64,000 bases of DNA from a virus. The notes beneath the pieces were generated by a model. The model searched no databases. It was given only the letters and a program-made list of their open reading frames with translations, and was not told the DNA's origin. The position numbers and the translations under genes are program-made. The number at the start of each line of letters is the position of its first letter. Position 1 is the first letter of the stretch. The stretch lies in the IMG/VR virus record IMGVR_UViG_3300010157_000045, positions 1 through 64,000 of that record; one strand, given 5' to 3'. Below are positions 1 to 8,991 of this stretch, piece by piece.

Positions 1-564
1 AGCTTCAACATCCAAACCGTGCATAGACTGTGCGTCTTGAGCGGCTTCAAATGTCCAACGAGCTGACAACTTACGTGTCTAAGCTTCTACAACTTGTTTC
101 AAGATCTGAACATTGATACGGTTACCTGCAACGCCTTCTAATGCGGCTGTGCTAGTAGCTTGACCAGTAGATGAACTACCAGAGTATGCAACGGCAATTT
201 TGAATGGGCTTAGTGCTTCGTCACCAGCGGCTGTGGATGTACCATAGCTTGATGAGTCAGTTTGGTTGTCTGCATAACGCACACGTAATGTGTGAATCTG
301 AGCAACTGGGCCTGTCATTGGTTGTACACCAATGATTTCGTTAGCAATAACAGTTGGCATAACGCGACGAATAACTGGAAGAATTACACGGTTAAGTGTA
401 GCTACGTTACCAGCTTGAGTTGCGCCACCAGATGCATTTTCTGCTAACATCTTGCGAGTGTTTTCTAAGATTACGCTCATTGAGGTACGCTTAGAGCCTT
501 GTAAGCCTTCTAACAGGGCTTCTTTTGTCTCGCCCCAACGGCTTTCTAATAATTGTTGTGTCAT
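1..564 (-). CDS. 23: Major capsid protein gp23, N-terminal part, with in-frame TAG
   Basis: N-terminal part of the T4-family major head protein; the rest lies beyond the left edge. The start ATG at 562-564 follows a purine-rich AGGAAA leader. The sequence shows the N-terminal arm, a prohead-protease site of the form LAE|N (residues 39-43, matching the gp23 processing position in T4), a VIRRVMPTVIANEI stretch, and the family motif GVQPM. Codon 162 is TAG (79-81). The 26 codons after it remain open and match gp23 (KQVVEA-stop-TRKLS...AQDAQSMHGLDVEA aligns with T4 KQVIEAKSRQLK...AQDLRAVHGMDADA). The stop therefore replaces a residue that is Lys in T4. The stretch between GVQPM and KQVVEA is shorter than in T4, so the insertion region is probably reduced. 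It is the last visible gene of the minus-strand head cluster 20-67/68-21-22-23. Identity is sure; whether a full-length product is made is not. Confidence 0.93.
79..81 (-). other. In-frame TAG codon inside gp23
   Basis: The plus strand reads CTA, so the gene reads GCT TAG ACA. Homologous coding sequence continues on both sides in the same frame. A single base change (AAG to TAG) from the Lys found in T4 explains it. TAG is the ordinary terminator of three other genes here (those ending at 1721, 9769 and 50003), so genome-wide reassignment is not supported. Confidence 0.9.
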
Positions 565-589
565 TTTATTTCCTTTTCCTATTTAGGGT

Positions 590-1708
590 TTAATTAAGCC
601 CTGCTAAACGCTTCATTTCAAAAACGTTTGACATTACGTCAGGCGCTTGTTGATTTGTAACGGCAGTTTTAGCAGTTTTATCACCAGTAACTACTGCACG
701 ACTTTCTGTTAATACGGCAGCTTTAGGGGCCACTGTGTTCACAGAACTGTTGTTCAATACAGCTGGTAGATACTTTTCGTATGCTGACTGCAATTTATCA
801 GTCTGCACACTTTCAAGAAGGTCACGCATAATTGCTGACTTTTCTTTATTTAATGGTTTCAGCATTTCTGCAAGTTTGTCCTTGCGCTCTGCTGATTCCT
901 TAATAATACGAACTTCACGTTCTTTTGATTCAACTAACACATTCTTTTCTTGGATTTTCTGAACTGCTTCAGATAATTTACCAGTTACTAATTCAACTTG
1001 TGATTGTAACTGACGGATTTGTTTGTTCTCATTTAAATGAGTACCAGCAAATTCGCTTGCGAATGCTTCGAATAGACGACGACCAAACATGTTTTCACGT
1101 GCCGATGTAATGTCTTCTTTTAGTTGAGTCAATTCTGACTCTAACGAACTGGTTACAGCCTCTTTAACTGCGGCGGCAGATTGTTTTACAAATTTGTCTT
1201 GTAGTTCAGCTAACTTAGCTTTACCTTCAGCAACCAAACGAACCTTAGTTTCCACTACGGCTTTTTTGTCTGCTTCAAATTCTTTGATTTCTTCTGCTAA
1301 AGCACGGATTGTAAATTGCTCAAGTTTGCCAATGGCATTCTCGTACTGTTTACGATCTGCACGTAGTTCTTTGATTTCTTCAGCTAGTTTGCTAACCATG
1401 AAATTGTTGAACTTACCTGCGCTTTCGACCATTGTGCGTTTAAATGCAACACGGTCTTCCGCCAATTGTTGTTTTTCGTCTGCGAACTCTTGTAGTTCAG
1501 CAGTGAGAGACTCAGTTACCATTTTGTCTAGAGCTTCAACCATAACTTGCTTGTCATGTTGATAACGTTGACTAAATTCTTCACGTAGTTCGGCACGAAC
1601 TTGTTCTTTGGCTTCGGTAATACGAGCTTCCCAAGCTTCAGAAATTTCTTGACGAGTTGCTTCGTTAATAATTCCGTTATCCAACAATGGTTTGATAGCA
1701 TCTAACAT
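590..1708 (-). CDS. 22: Prohead core scaffolding protein gp22
   Basis: Internal scaffold on which the T4-type prohead assembles; it is later degraded by the gp21 protease. Assignment rests on position between 21 and 23 and on composition. It has 372 residues, is very rich in Glu, Lys, Ala and Gln, and has long heptad-like stretches (roughly residues 15-290) typical of an extended coiled coil. The C-terminal segment is less charged and ends in MKRLAGLN. T4 gp22 is 269 residues, so this is a longer version. The start ATG has an AGGAG ribosome site that overlaps the TAG stop of gp21. Sequence identity in this family is low, so synteny carries the call. Confidence 0.85.
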   Translation of the reverse strand: MLDAIKPLLDNGIINEATRQEISEAWEARITEAKEQVRAELREEFSQRYQHDKQVMVEALDKMVTESLTAELQEFADEKQQLAEDRVAFKRTMVESAGKFNNFMVSKLAEEIKELRADRKQYENAIGKLEQFTIRALAEEIKEFEADKKAVVETKVRLVAEGKAKLAELQDKFVKQSAAAVKEAVTSSLESELTQLKEDITSARENMFGRRLFEAFASEFAGTHLNENKQIRQLQSQVELVTGKLSEAVQKIQEKNVLVESKEREVRIIKESAERKDKLAEMLKPLNKEKSAIMRDLLESVQTDKLQSAYEKYLPAVLNNSSVNTVAPKAAVLTESRAVVTGDKTAKTAVTNQQAPDVMSNVFEMKRLAGLN

Positions 1709-1720
1709 TGGATATTTCTC

Positions 1721-2359
1721 CTATAGTTTTAAATCTTTGATAAAGCCTTTAACGGCTTCTTTCAGGTACTTCTGTACTTTTTGATCTTGGCTAGCTTCAC
1801 GTGCTAGACCAAATACTTGTTCGCCGCCTCGGTAGTTCATCAGACCTTCATAAATTGCTTTAGGATATGCATGAGGAGCACTGGGTTGCGCTACGATGTC
1901 TACGGTAATGATCTCATAATCACTAACGTGTCCACTACTTTCATTTACCTGCCCGGATCCACGAGAACTAACGCCTAGCTTAACACCTGATGTAATCATG
2001 GCTTCTACTAGTTGTCCCATAGCAGTAGGTAAAATCTTTAATTTACCAAAACCAGCTGGGCCATCCATCCACATTTCTGTGATCATATGGCTAACTCGGT
2101 CTAAGTTAATTTTTAAGTCGTCTGGGTGATCTACTTCGCCTAGGACGGAGTAGCCCTCTTTGATTTGGTTATTAATAGTTGAAACAGCTTTTTCAATTTC
2201 GTGAACAGGGTATACACGTTCGTTAGCGTTTTTGACGCCTCCTTCGATGAATACCCCCTTCATATAGAGATCTTTTTTCTTTCCGTCTGCAGACTCTGTA
2301 GATTCAACTACAATGCCTGCCCGGTCAAAGGATAAGTTCTCTTTTAGGTACAAAGCCAT
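1721..2359 (-). CDS. 21: Prohead core serine protease gp21
   Basis: Maturation protease that sits in the prohead core and cleaves scaffold, gp23 and core proteins during head maturation. Its 212 residues match T4 gp21 in length. Visible family motifs are GVFIEG and NERVYP (residues 35-51), the catalytic-His segment GEVDHP (His78), the catalytic-Ser segment GVSSRG (Ser131/132), and the later DIVAQPSAP block. The gene ends in TAG, and only 12 nt in the same reading frame separate that stop from the gp22 ATG. It lies downstream of the acidic core gene and upstream of gp22, as in T4. Confidence 0.95.
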   Translation of the reverse strand: MALYLKENLSFDRAGIVVESTESADGKKKDLYMKGVFIEGGVKNANERVYPVHEIEKAVSTINNQIKEGYSVLGEVDHPDDLKINLDRVSHMITEMWMDGPAGFGKLKILPTAMGQLVEAMITSGVKLGVSSRGSGQVNESSGHVSDYEIITVDIVAQPSAPHAYPKAIYEGLMNYRGGEQVFGLAREASQDQKVQKYLKEAVKGFIKDLKL

Positions 2360-2372
2360 TATCGTTTCCTAA

Positions 2373-3380
2373 TTACTTTTTGCCAGTATTCTGTACTTGT
2401 ACAGATTTCTTAGCTACAGGAACGGTACCACTAGTTGTTTGGCCTTCTTTACCGTGTTCGGTGCTATATTCACCTTCTTTAGTTTTGAAGCCAGACTTAC
2501 CAGCGTTGCCGCCAGGTGTGTTTACGTTGCCTGATTTAATTTGTTCTGGTTTTGGTGAGCTAGGAGCACTTGTACCATCTTGGTTCTGTGTTCCACCTTT
2601 GGCCATATTGGCTGTACCACCAAAATCTGCGCCTGGACCAGTGATAGACTTGTTGTTTACACTAGTTTTTTTACCAGATGACCCAACTGCATCACCTTCG
2701 GAAGCGCCTGATAAATTCATATCTTGAATTTTATCAACATACTCACGCATTAATTCGCTTGTAGATTTTTTGCCTTCAGTTTTAGCATCTTTTTTAGGCT
2801 TGTCATCTTCTTCGTCATCTTCTTCGTCATCTTCAGCCGATGAACCTTTTTTACCTTTGTTGGCTTTTAACCACTCTGGTTGTTCGCCTTCCATCATTGT
2901 GTCTTCAGCAGGCATTTCTGGTTCTGCATGGTCCATTCCTGGCTCTTCGGCACCCATTGGTTCTTGTTCTGAACCAGTATCGCCCATGATTTCATCAAAC
3001 TTGGCCAATAGCTCGTCCAACTTGGCATCAATGTTCATTACTTTATCATCAATGTTGTCTTCTGTTGGGTTACTAGCATCATCAGTGTTATCATCAGCTG
3101 GGAACGCACCGTCGGGGTTGCCATCTTGATCGTCATCGCCATCAAGAGTAAATTCGTCGCTGTTTGTTTCTTCGTCTTCGCCCACAGATTCTTCGTGGCT
3201 AATTTCGTCAACCATTTCACCAACTTGGTCGCCGTGTACACGTTCTTCCATGTTCTCTTCGTCCATGATAGATTCGTAAATGTCGCGGGATTTTTCTACT
3301 ACAATATCGTGAAATAATTCACGAGCTTTTTGATCTTCATCATTAATGATGTATTCAATTAATTTTTCAAACTTGTTCAT
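2373..3380 (-). CDS. Acidic prohead core protein (gp67/gp68 position)
   Basis: A 335-residue protein in the place of T4 genes 67/68, between the portal and the protease. The first 45 residues (FEKLIEYIINDEDQKAREL, then FHDIVVEKSRDIY) have the same helical pattern as the N terminus of T4 gp67. They are followed by a long stretch very rich in Asp and Glu, including EDDEEDDEEDD. Residues from about 200 on are low-complexity, rich in Gly, Ser, Lys and Thr. T4 gp67 is an 80-residue acidic internal protein and gp68 is 141 residues, so this gene is much enlarged or a fusion. Start ATG has a good AAGGAG site. Role as an internal core protein is inferred from position and composition. Confidence 0.7.
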   Translation of the reverse strand: MNKFEKLIEYIINDEDQKARELFHDIVVEKSRDIYESIMDEENMEERVHGDQVGEMVDEISHEESVGEDEETNSDEFTLDGDDDQDGNPDGAFPADDNTDDASNPTEDNIDDKVMNIDAKLDELLAKFDEIMGDTGSEQEPMGAEEPGMDHAEPEMPAEDTMMEGEQPEWLKANKGKKGSSAEDDEEDDEEDDKPKKDAKTEGKKSTSELMREYVDKIQDMNLSGASEGDAVGSSGKKTSVNNKSITGPGADFGGTANMAKGGTQNQDGTSAPSSPKPEQIKSGNVNTPGGNAGKSGFKTKEGEYSTEHGKEGQTTSGTVPVAKKSVQVQNTGKK

Positions 3381-3495
3381 AAGAACTCCTTAATAAGTGG
3401 CTTTGTAATGTTATTTACACAAAACTACATATATTAAGGGTTAAATGGGCTGTTTTTGACTGGGTTGTCGGAGATATACCAAAAAATATGGTATT

Positions 3496-3720
3496 TTATA
3501 CTGGTCCGGCCGATTCAGCCGATACTGCATATTGTTTTGCTACTTGTTCTAGTTTCTTTTCGTGTTCTACTTTACGCACATCATGACTTTGACGAAGTTG
3601 ATTTAGGTGTGCTAATGTAAGTCTAGTCTTGCGACTATCAGACATTTTGCTCACACTTTGATCATCTTTTTCATTGTGATAGCCTGCAGGCGCAGGGTCG
3701 AATAGTTCTAAAATAAACAT
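3496..3720 (-). CDS. Small conserved T4-like head-cluster protein, function unknown
   Basis: A 74-residue basic, helical protein between the portal gene and the acidic core gene. It starts MFILELFDPAPAGYH and has a charged middle with DSRKTRLTLAHLNQLR and a coiled C-terminal helix. Similar small proteins occur beside gene 20 in cyanophage-type T4 relatives, to my recollection, but I know no assigned function. The ribosome site is weak (AAAAAGGG about 14 nt upstream), so expression may be coupled to the portal gene, whose stop is 27 nt away. The 115-bp gap downstream (3381-3495) holds a small hairpin at 3476-3494 with no U-tract and the leader of the next gene. Confidence 0.65.
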   Translation of the reverse strand: MFILELFDPAPAGYHNEKDDQSVSKMSDSRKTRLTLAHLNQLRQSHDVRKVEHEKKLEQVAKQYAVSAESAGPV

Positions 3721-3746
3721 AGTATTACTATTTACCCTTTTTAATA

Positions 3747-5447
3747 TTAAAGTGCTGGTGCTGGTACACCAACCCCTGCAGGACCATCTGCGCCTGGGGC
3801 GCCGCTTAGGTCTTCACCTCCGCTGGCATCGCCGCCTTCTGGGCCTAGTCCTTCAATGTCACTTTGAATGCCACCCGGACTTACACCAACGCTACGAAGT
3901 CCTGGTGCATCAACTGGTGCTGTTTCTACATCACCTTTTTCTTCTGCCCAGGCCATTTCGTTTTCTGCAATTTCTTGTTCAGTCATGCCTAAATAACGCT
4001 TCATTAACCAGCGTTTGCTTAGGTAAGGGTATGCTTCTAGCTGTGTAAATGTAGCAATTCTAGCACTATCTATGTCTGCTTGACGATACTGTGCAAAGTT
4101 TTGTGGCGGATTAAACTGTAGATCAAACAAGGATCCATCAATGTTAAAGCCTCTCCAACGCATAAACAGCTTGAACTCTGCATCCAATCGGTCAGCAATC
4201 ATTGATTGTAAACGCAAGCAATACTGGTTAAAGCGCCATTCTTGTATAAGTGCTGTACCTACACGACCATCTGTATAGGCCGCTGTACCATCTTCAGCTG
4301 TAGTTGGCAAATAGCTACTAGGAATACGCAAACCACGGAATAACTTGTTGGTAAAGAATCGCAAGTCTGTAATTTCACCTAGGTTAGCACCGCCAGGTAG
4401 TACATCAACACTACTGCCACGACCGTCTGCTGTGGTTGGGAAGAAATAGTCTTCGTTTGTACTTAATGGATTGTATGTGGCATCCATCATGTTGGCATTG
4501 CTACCTGTTCCGCTTTGCGTAGGAATACGACGTTGATGAATTTCGTTTTTAATACGTTCAACAAATGCCATGGCCATATGACTTGGCATGTTGCCCACGT
4601 CAATTTTGAAAATACGGCGCTCTGGAGCACGTTGTACACGATAGATAATAATTGAATCTTCTAACAATTCTTTTTGCTTGAATACTTTAAAGATGTTTTC
4701 TAATACACTATTACCAAACGGCCAAAATACGTCTAGGCCTTCAGTTAAACTCACATGAACAATGTGTTCTGCGTTGATAGGAGCTTCGTTTTTGGCATGA
4801 CTAAAACGACTTCCACCACCAAATGGTGTTTGTGGTTGCACATAAGCACCGCTCGGGCCGCCAGTTTGTGGATGGTTGGTATAGGTGTCTGTTGTTGCTA
4901 CTGCTGTAGCTGTTAAGTTTTGAAAGTTAGGGTTTAAGTCTTTGATCAAATACTGCTCAGGCTTTTTGCCTTCACCTTCGTTGACAATAACTTTGGTAAC
5001 TTTGGACATTTCTGTCCACATCAGTTTAAAGTTTTCTGGATCACGGATGAATACTTGATCTCCGTACTTTAATGTATTACGTACAATTTTAAATGAACGT
5101 TTGTTTAATTCGTTCAAGGCTACCCATTGTTGTAGCTGTTCTTTTAAGATCTTGACTTCGTTGTCACTGGGAGTTTCTTTAAACTTTAAGGTAAACGATG
5201 TATGGTTCTCTTCATTCTTTTGAGTCATAAACTCAGCAAGAATATCTAGTGCCGCATTGACTTCGCTGTCCATGTCCATTTGTTCATACTGGTTATATCG
5301 CTCAACGCGATTTGGATGTCCAATATAAACTTCAGGTAATTGACTTTGATAGTTACGCATGCCTGGGTCAGCAATGCGTCCGCCACCCAAGGGGCTGATG
5401 TTACTAGGTAAGTTACTGGTTTTAAAGTATTTTTTCCAACCGGCCAT
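3747..5447 (-). CDS. 20: Portal vertex protein gp20
   Basis: Forms the dodecameric portal at one capsid vertex through which the terminase packages DNA and to which the neck binds. It has 566 residues (T4 gp20 has 524). Recognisable family segments are the early QLPEVYIGHPNRVERY, MDMDSEVNAALDILAEF, the LKYGDQVFIRD block, IIYRVQRAPERRIFKIDVGN with MPSHMA, and the long central NEDYFFPTTADGRG and VDVLPGG region. The C-terminal 60 residues are a Gly/Pro/Ala-rich tail. It is preceded by a TATAAATA late-promoter match at 5469-5476, 21 nt upstream of the ATG, so it likely starts the head-gene transcript. Confidence 0.96.
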   Translation of the reverse strand: MAGWKKYFKTSNLPSNISPLGGGRIADPGMRNYQSQLPEVYIGHPNRVERYNQYEQMDMDSEVNAALDILAEFMTQKNEENHTSFTLKFKETPSDNEVKILKEQLQQWVALNELNKRSFKIVRNTLKYGDQVFIRDPENFKLMWTEMSKVTKVIVNEGEGKKPEQYLIKDLNPNFQNLTATAVATTDTYTNHPQTGGPSGAYVQPQTPFGGGSRFSHAKNEAPINAEHIVHVSLTEGLDVFWPFGNSVLENIFKVFKQKELLEDSIIIYRVQRAPERRIFKIDVGNMPSHMAMAFVERIKNEIHQRRIPTQSGTGSNANMMDATYNPLSTNEDYFFPTTADGRGSSVDVLPGGANLGEITDLRFFTNKLFRGLRIPSSYLPTTAEDGTAAYTDGRVGTALIQEWRFNQYCLRLQSMIADRLDAEFKLFMRWRGFNIDGSLFDLQFNPPQNFAQYRQADIDSARIATFTQLEAYPYLSKRWLMKRYLGMTEQEIAENEMAWAEEKGDVETAPVDAPGLRSVGVSPGGIQSDIEGLGPEGGDASGGEDLSGAPGADGPAGVGVPAPAL

Positions 5448-5468
5448 ATAATATTCTCTGTTATGCTA

Positions 5469-5476
5469 TATTTATA
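5469..5476 (-). promoter_or_regulatory. T4-type late promoter (TATAAATA) for gp20
   Basis: The minus strand reads TATAAATA, an exact match to the T4 late-promoter consensus, 21 nt upstream of the gp20 start. This leaves a normal short leader if transcription begins 6-8 nt after the box. The ATAAATA core recurs at seven or eight other gene starts in this window. Confidence 0.7.
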
Positions 5477-5481
5477 GCTAG

Positions 5482-8070
5482 TTAGGCAACTGACCTACTA
5501 ATCTTTTCCGAATAATCTCTGTTATCTATCATCACCGTTAATAACTCATCAAGTTTTTCAATTAGTTTACCTGTATCCATTTTAATTGGTATAGTACGAC
5601 CATCTGGTAGCGGAATAACTGCTTCTGGACCTTCTTCTCCAGCAATGCTCACTCCATCGGTAATACCACCTTTGGCCATTTTTTGTATATGCCCGGGATC
5701 GCCAGCAACGTCTCTAAATCCAAATTTGGCCAATAATCCGCTTGTTTTTAATTTTTCATAATCACTTCGGTCCAGGTCTAACGCAAATCCCTGTCCGTGT
5801 GGGTCGGGTCGGCCTGGCGGGGTAGGAGTTGTAAGGGATCCAAACTCTGGGGTTGTTACTGTAGGATTACCAGGGCCGCCACCAGCTTTTAACCAGGCCG
5901 CATAAAATGCCGCTTGCTCTTCAGGACTACGATACGATGAAGTAATTTTAACTGGCTGACCATGTTCTGCTATCATTTTTTCAAATGCGGCTCTTGCATC
6001 TGGGTTCATGCCAGCATAGTGTAAAGCATCGCCTGTTTTGCCGCCTTGGAACTTTAATAATTTGCCAACATCTGCCGATCCGGTATCACCACTACCGAAT
6101 GTCTTATTATACCATTGGCGGAATAGTTCCGTTCCGCCACCAATAATGCTGCCACCAATTCCGCCTGCCGCGGCGATTGGTAATGCTGCCGGGGCAGTAA
6201 TACCTCCAGCCAATGCCGATGCGCCCATGACTGTCGCACCTATAGTCCCAACAGTTACGGCTTCAGAACCAACTTTGCCCCAATCGTACCCTTTATCTTT
6301 TGTATTGCCTGTTGACGTTCCATCAATTCTACGTTTTAAATCCAATAACGATTCAACGGTAGTAGTAATTGCGCCAGTTAATCTTGAACTGCCGCCAAAC
6401 TGCGCTATTAATAATGCAGTTAGACCAGTTAGTGCTGTTGCCATTTTTGCAACGTCTGCTATATTTTTTGCAGTTATATCATCCATATCTTGATGTGATT
6501 TTGTTTGCTTCGTCAATAATAAGGCTAAATCTTGCCCAGCTTGATCCAATGGCTTCTTTAAATTTTCAAGTACACTAGCAACGGCTTTTGGAAGTTCAGC
6601 TTGTTTACCTGCTGTATCTAACGACTCTCGTACTCCATTTACAATAGCTTTTGTTATTTCTTCGCCCTGGTAAGTGCCAATTTTTATTATGTTTCTTTGA
6701 TTAGCAGTTTGAGCATCTATTAGAGCTCGTCCATTTGCAGTAATGTCCGATATAGCTCTTAATCTGGCGGCAGTTTCTAGACCAGTTGTTTCAATAACTT
6801 TATTAACTATGTCAGACTGAACTCTAAAGAATGATTGATAAACTAATCCCGATTGAGAAATAACTCGCCCGTCGTTAGCAATTCGTTCTTTATATAAATC
6901 AGCGGCTTGTGCGCCGTACGTCCTACGCATTATTAATTCATTGTCTAATACTGCCTGTGCTTTATTTGTGCCGTTCCTTGCATCCTCAATTTGAAGATCT
7001 CTAATCTTTAATCTAAACGCAATATCTTTTTGTGCTTCTTCTTGTTCTTTCTGTGCCTGCTCAACACTTAGGCCTGTCAATTCCTGCAAGGCCTTTAAGT
7101 TAGTCAAGTATGCGGTTGAATTTTTTGTCAAGTATGCTTGTGTTGTAGCCGCATCTGTTCCTGCTGCCGCTACTTGTTTTGCCCATCCTGCTAATGCGCC
7201 GGCGGCTTTGTCATACCCACCATATAGTACTAGTAATTTGTCATTGGCCTTAAGAGCCGAGGCACTAAGTTTACCAATTCGCTCAGCTGACTGCTGGACA
7301 GTTCCGCCCATTGTTCCCAATGCTTCTATATTATTTTTAACAAATCCTGCGTACTGGTTAATCCACATACCAGCTTCTTTTGAACTTGTTGATAACTCAC
7401 TAAGTTGTCCACCAAGTGTTAAACCAACGGCGCTTATTTGATTATAACTGTCAAGATATGCCTGGCTCATTTCAAGTTGCATTCTACCAACTTGAACTGT
7501 TATATCTGCGGCGATCCCAACAAATTTAGCTAAACCTTCTGATGCTTTTCCTAAGCTAAATCCAAAAATAGAAATACCACTGAGCATCAATCCCATTGCA
7601 TCTGCAACAGTCTTAACAACATTACCCATTAACTCTAATGTCGGGACAACTCCGGTAAATGCTTTATCACTAGTAGCAAAAGAAGATATAGCAGATAACG
7701 ATTGAGTAGTTAATCCTTGTAAATTCTGTAGTAACTTTTTAACACCTGCTTCGCGTTTTTTAGCTAACTCGTCGTCTATCTTTTGATTTTTAATTGCAGA
7801 TTCAGATGCGGCTTCTTCAACTTTAATCTGATCCGCAGTAACCCGAGCCATTTCTTTGGCTTGATCTATTGCTACACCTTGCGCCCGCAATTCTTTTGCA
7901 ATTGAATCAGTTAATTGTCTATGAGCACGAGCTTGTTCTATAGCTTGACGTGTTGCAGATTTCACAACCGCATCGGTAGAATCGCGCATTTTACCCAGTC
8001 CATCGGCTACTCCTGGTAACTCTATTCCCAGACGTTTGAGTGCTTCTTCTACTTTTGGATCAATGTCCAT
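5482..8070 (-). CDS. Tail tape-measure protein with C-terminal M15-type peptidase domain
   Basis: An 862-residue protein. Residues 1-120 are helical and charged. The middle holds several hydrophobic Gly/Ala segments (around 145-185 and 605-645). Near residues 690-800 is a D,D-carboxypeptidase-like domain (VanY/peptidase M15): SSYRSPEEQ, the zinc motif HGQGFALDLD (HxxGxAxD form), and GDPGHIQ with the last His ligand. After it comes GGITDGVSIAGEEGPEAVIP, a sequence typical of tape-measure C termini. The likely role is to set tail length and to cut peptidoglycan cross-links as the tail contents enter the cell. T4 gp29 (590 residues) has no such domain. It is divergent from the gp26-like chaperone gene. 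The tape-measure role is inference from domain composition; the peptidase domain is clear. Confidence 0.78.
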   Translation of the reverse strand: MDIDPKVEEALKRLGIELPGVADGLGKMRDSTDAVVKSATRQAIEQARAHRQLTDSIAKELRAQGVAIDQAKEMARVTADQIKVEEAASESAIKNQKIDDELAKKREAGVKKLLQNLQGLTTQSLSAISSFATSDKAFTGVVPTLELMGNVVKTVADAMGLMLSGISIFGFSLGKASEGLAKFVGIAADITVQVGRMQLEMSQAYLDSYNQISAVGLTLGGQLSELSTSSKEAGMWINQYAGFVKNNIEALGTMGGTVQQSAERIGKLSASALKANDKLLVLYGGYDKAAGALAGWAKQVAAAGTDAATTQAYLTKNSTAYLTNLKALQELTGLSVEQAQKEQEEAQKDIAFRLKIRDLQIEDARNGTNKAQAVLDNELIMRRTYGAQAADLYKERIANDGRVISQSGLVYQSFFRVQSDIVNKVIETTGLETAARLRAISDITANGRALIDAQTANQRNIIKIGTYQGEEITKAIVNGVRESLDTAGKQAELPKAVASVLENLKKPLDQAGQDLALLLTKQTKSHQDMDDITAKNIADVAKMATALTGLTALLIAQFGGSSRLTGAITTTVESLLDLKRRIDGTSTGNTKDKGYDWGKVGSEAVTVGTIGATVMGASALAGGITAPAALPIAAAGGIGGSIIGGGTELFRQWYNKTFGSGDTGSADVGKLLKFQGGKTGDALHYAGMNPDARAAFEKMIAEHGQPVKITSSYRSPEEQAAFYAAWLKAGGGPGNPTVTTPEFGSLTTPTPPGRPDPHGQGFALDLDRSDYEKLKTSGLLAKFGFRDVAGDPGHIQKMAKGGITDGVSIAGEEGPEAVIPLPDGRTIPIKMDTGKLIEKLDELLTVMIDNRDYSEKISRSVA

Positions 8071-8117
8071 ATTTTATTTTCACCGTTAATTACTGTGATA
8101 AGTACACATATATCAAC

Positions 8118-8125
8118 TATTTATG
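8118..8125 (-). promoter_or_regulatory. Late-promoter-like CATAAATA upstream of the tape-measure gene
   Basis: The minus strand reads CATAAATAGTTGATATATG, close to the plus-strand element before gp6 (GATAAATACTTGATATAGG). It is 47 nt upstream of the tape-measure ATG. It overlaps the leader of the divergent plus-strand gene, so the two units share a 67-bp control region. Confidence 0.55.
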
Positions 8126-8137
8126 GAGTTCTATTAT

Positions 8138-8986
8138 ATGGACAGTTTATCTAATAACCCGTTAACAAAGCATTTTAGACAGCCGATTTTGTACGTACGA
8201 TTACCAAGTCAAGGGCGTTGGTGGTCAGATGGAAGTATAGAATTGCCAGTTACTGGAGAAATTCCAGTTTACGCAATGACTGCCCGTGACGAAATTACAA
8301 TGAAAACACCAGATGCATTAATGAATGGTTCTAGTACTGCATCTGTAATTGAAAGTTGTTGCCCAAGTATTAAAAATGCGTGGAAAATGCCGTTGGTTGA
8401 TTTAGACAAACTATTAATTGCAATCAGACTTGCTAGTTATGGGAACGAATTAGACTTTACGTGCTTATGCCCGGTGTGCAATACTAAAAACGAGCGAGGA
8501 CTTGATTTATCAGTCATGATTGATAAAATTGGAATAGGCAATTGGGACACTCCAATTAAAATAGCTGATTTAGAAATTTCGTTGAAGCCACAAAGTTATG
8601 AAGAATATAATAAAAATGGTTTACTTAATTTTGAAGAACAACGTATTATGAACTTGGTACGTGACACTGATATGCCCGACGATGAAAAAACAGCAAAATT
8701 TGAAGAGATGTTTAGAAAATTAATTGAAACTGGACTTAATCAAATTAGTAAAAGTATTGGGTCAATTAAAACTAGTGACGGCATTGTAGTAGAAAATGTA
8801 GAGTTTATTACAGAATTTTTAAACAACTGCGATAGATCTGTTTGGGAGGCGGTCAAAACCGCACTAGAGAAAATTAAAACTGAAAATGCATCGTACGCCA
8901 ATATTAATATGGTATGCTCTAATGAAGAATGTGGCAAAGATTTTGTAACACCGTTTGTTTTTGAACAGACAAATTTTTTCGGCTAA
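8138..8986 (+). CDS. 26: Baseplate hub / tail-assembly protein, gp26 (T4_baseplate) family
   Basis: A 282-residue protein of the family annotated as baseplate hub gp26 in T4-like phages. Recognisable parts are NPLTKHFRQP and LYVRLPSQGRWW at the N terminus, GEIPVYAMTARDEITMKTPDAL, then a zinc-ribbon-like region with two cysteine pairs (CLCPVC, and later CSNEECGKDF). It ends in NFFG just before TAA. I chose the ATG at 8138 over 8123 because GGAG at 8125-8128 stands 9 nt upstream of it and 8123 has no ribosome site. The last codons, AAT TTT TTC, form a -1 slippery site that leads into the next ORF. The gene is adjacent to the tape-measure gene, the usual neighbour of tail-assembly chaperones. 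Confidence 0.85.
   Translation: MDSLSNNPLTKHFRQPILYVRLPSQGRWWSDGSIELPVTGEIPVYAMTARDEITMKTPDALMNGSSTASVIESCCPSIKNAWKMPLVDLDKLLIAIRLASYGNELDFTCLCPVCNTKNERGLDLSVMIDKIGIGNWDTPIKIADLEISLKPQSYEEYNKNGLLNFEEQRIMNLVRDTDMPDDEKTAKFEEMFRKLIETGLNQISKSIGSIKTSDGIVVENVEFITEFLNNCDRSVWEAVKTALEKIKTENASYANINMVCSNEECGKDFVTPFVFEQTNFFG
8974..8980 (+). promoter_or_regulatory. Candidate -1 programmed frameshift heptamer T TTT TTC
   Basis: In the zero frame the codons are TTT (8975-8977) and TTC (8978-8980), preceded by T at 8974, giving the classic X XXY YYZ heptamer T TTT TTC six bases before the TAA (8984-8986). After a -1 slip reading continues CGG CTA AGG CTT TTG and enters the 8992-9210 ORF with no stop. The fusion would be about 357 residues. 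No strong downstream stem was found by eye. Confidence 0.65.
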
Positions 8987-8991
8987 GGCTT

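Noticed and set aside
580-587. Late promoter for gp23 (minus-strand CCTAAATA)
   Set aside because: One base differs from the invariant ATAAATA core of the other elements; could be a weak variant but not supportable alone.
3476-3494. Terminator after the 3496-3720 gene
   Set aside because: A 6-bp stem (ATACCA/TGGTAT) with no T-run on the transcript side; more likely chance in AT-rich sequence.
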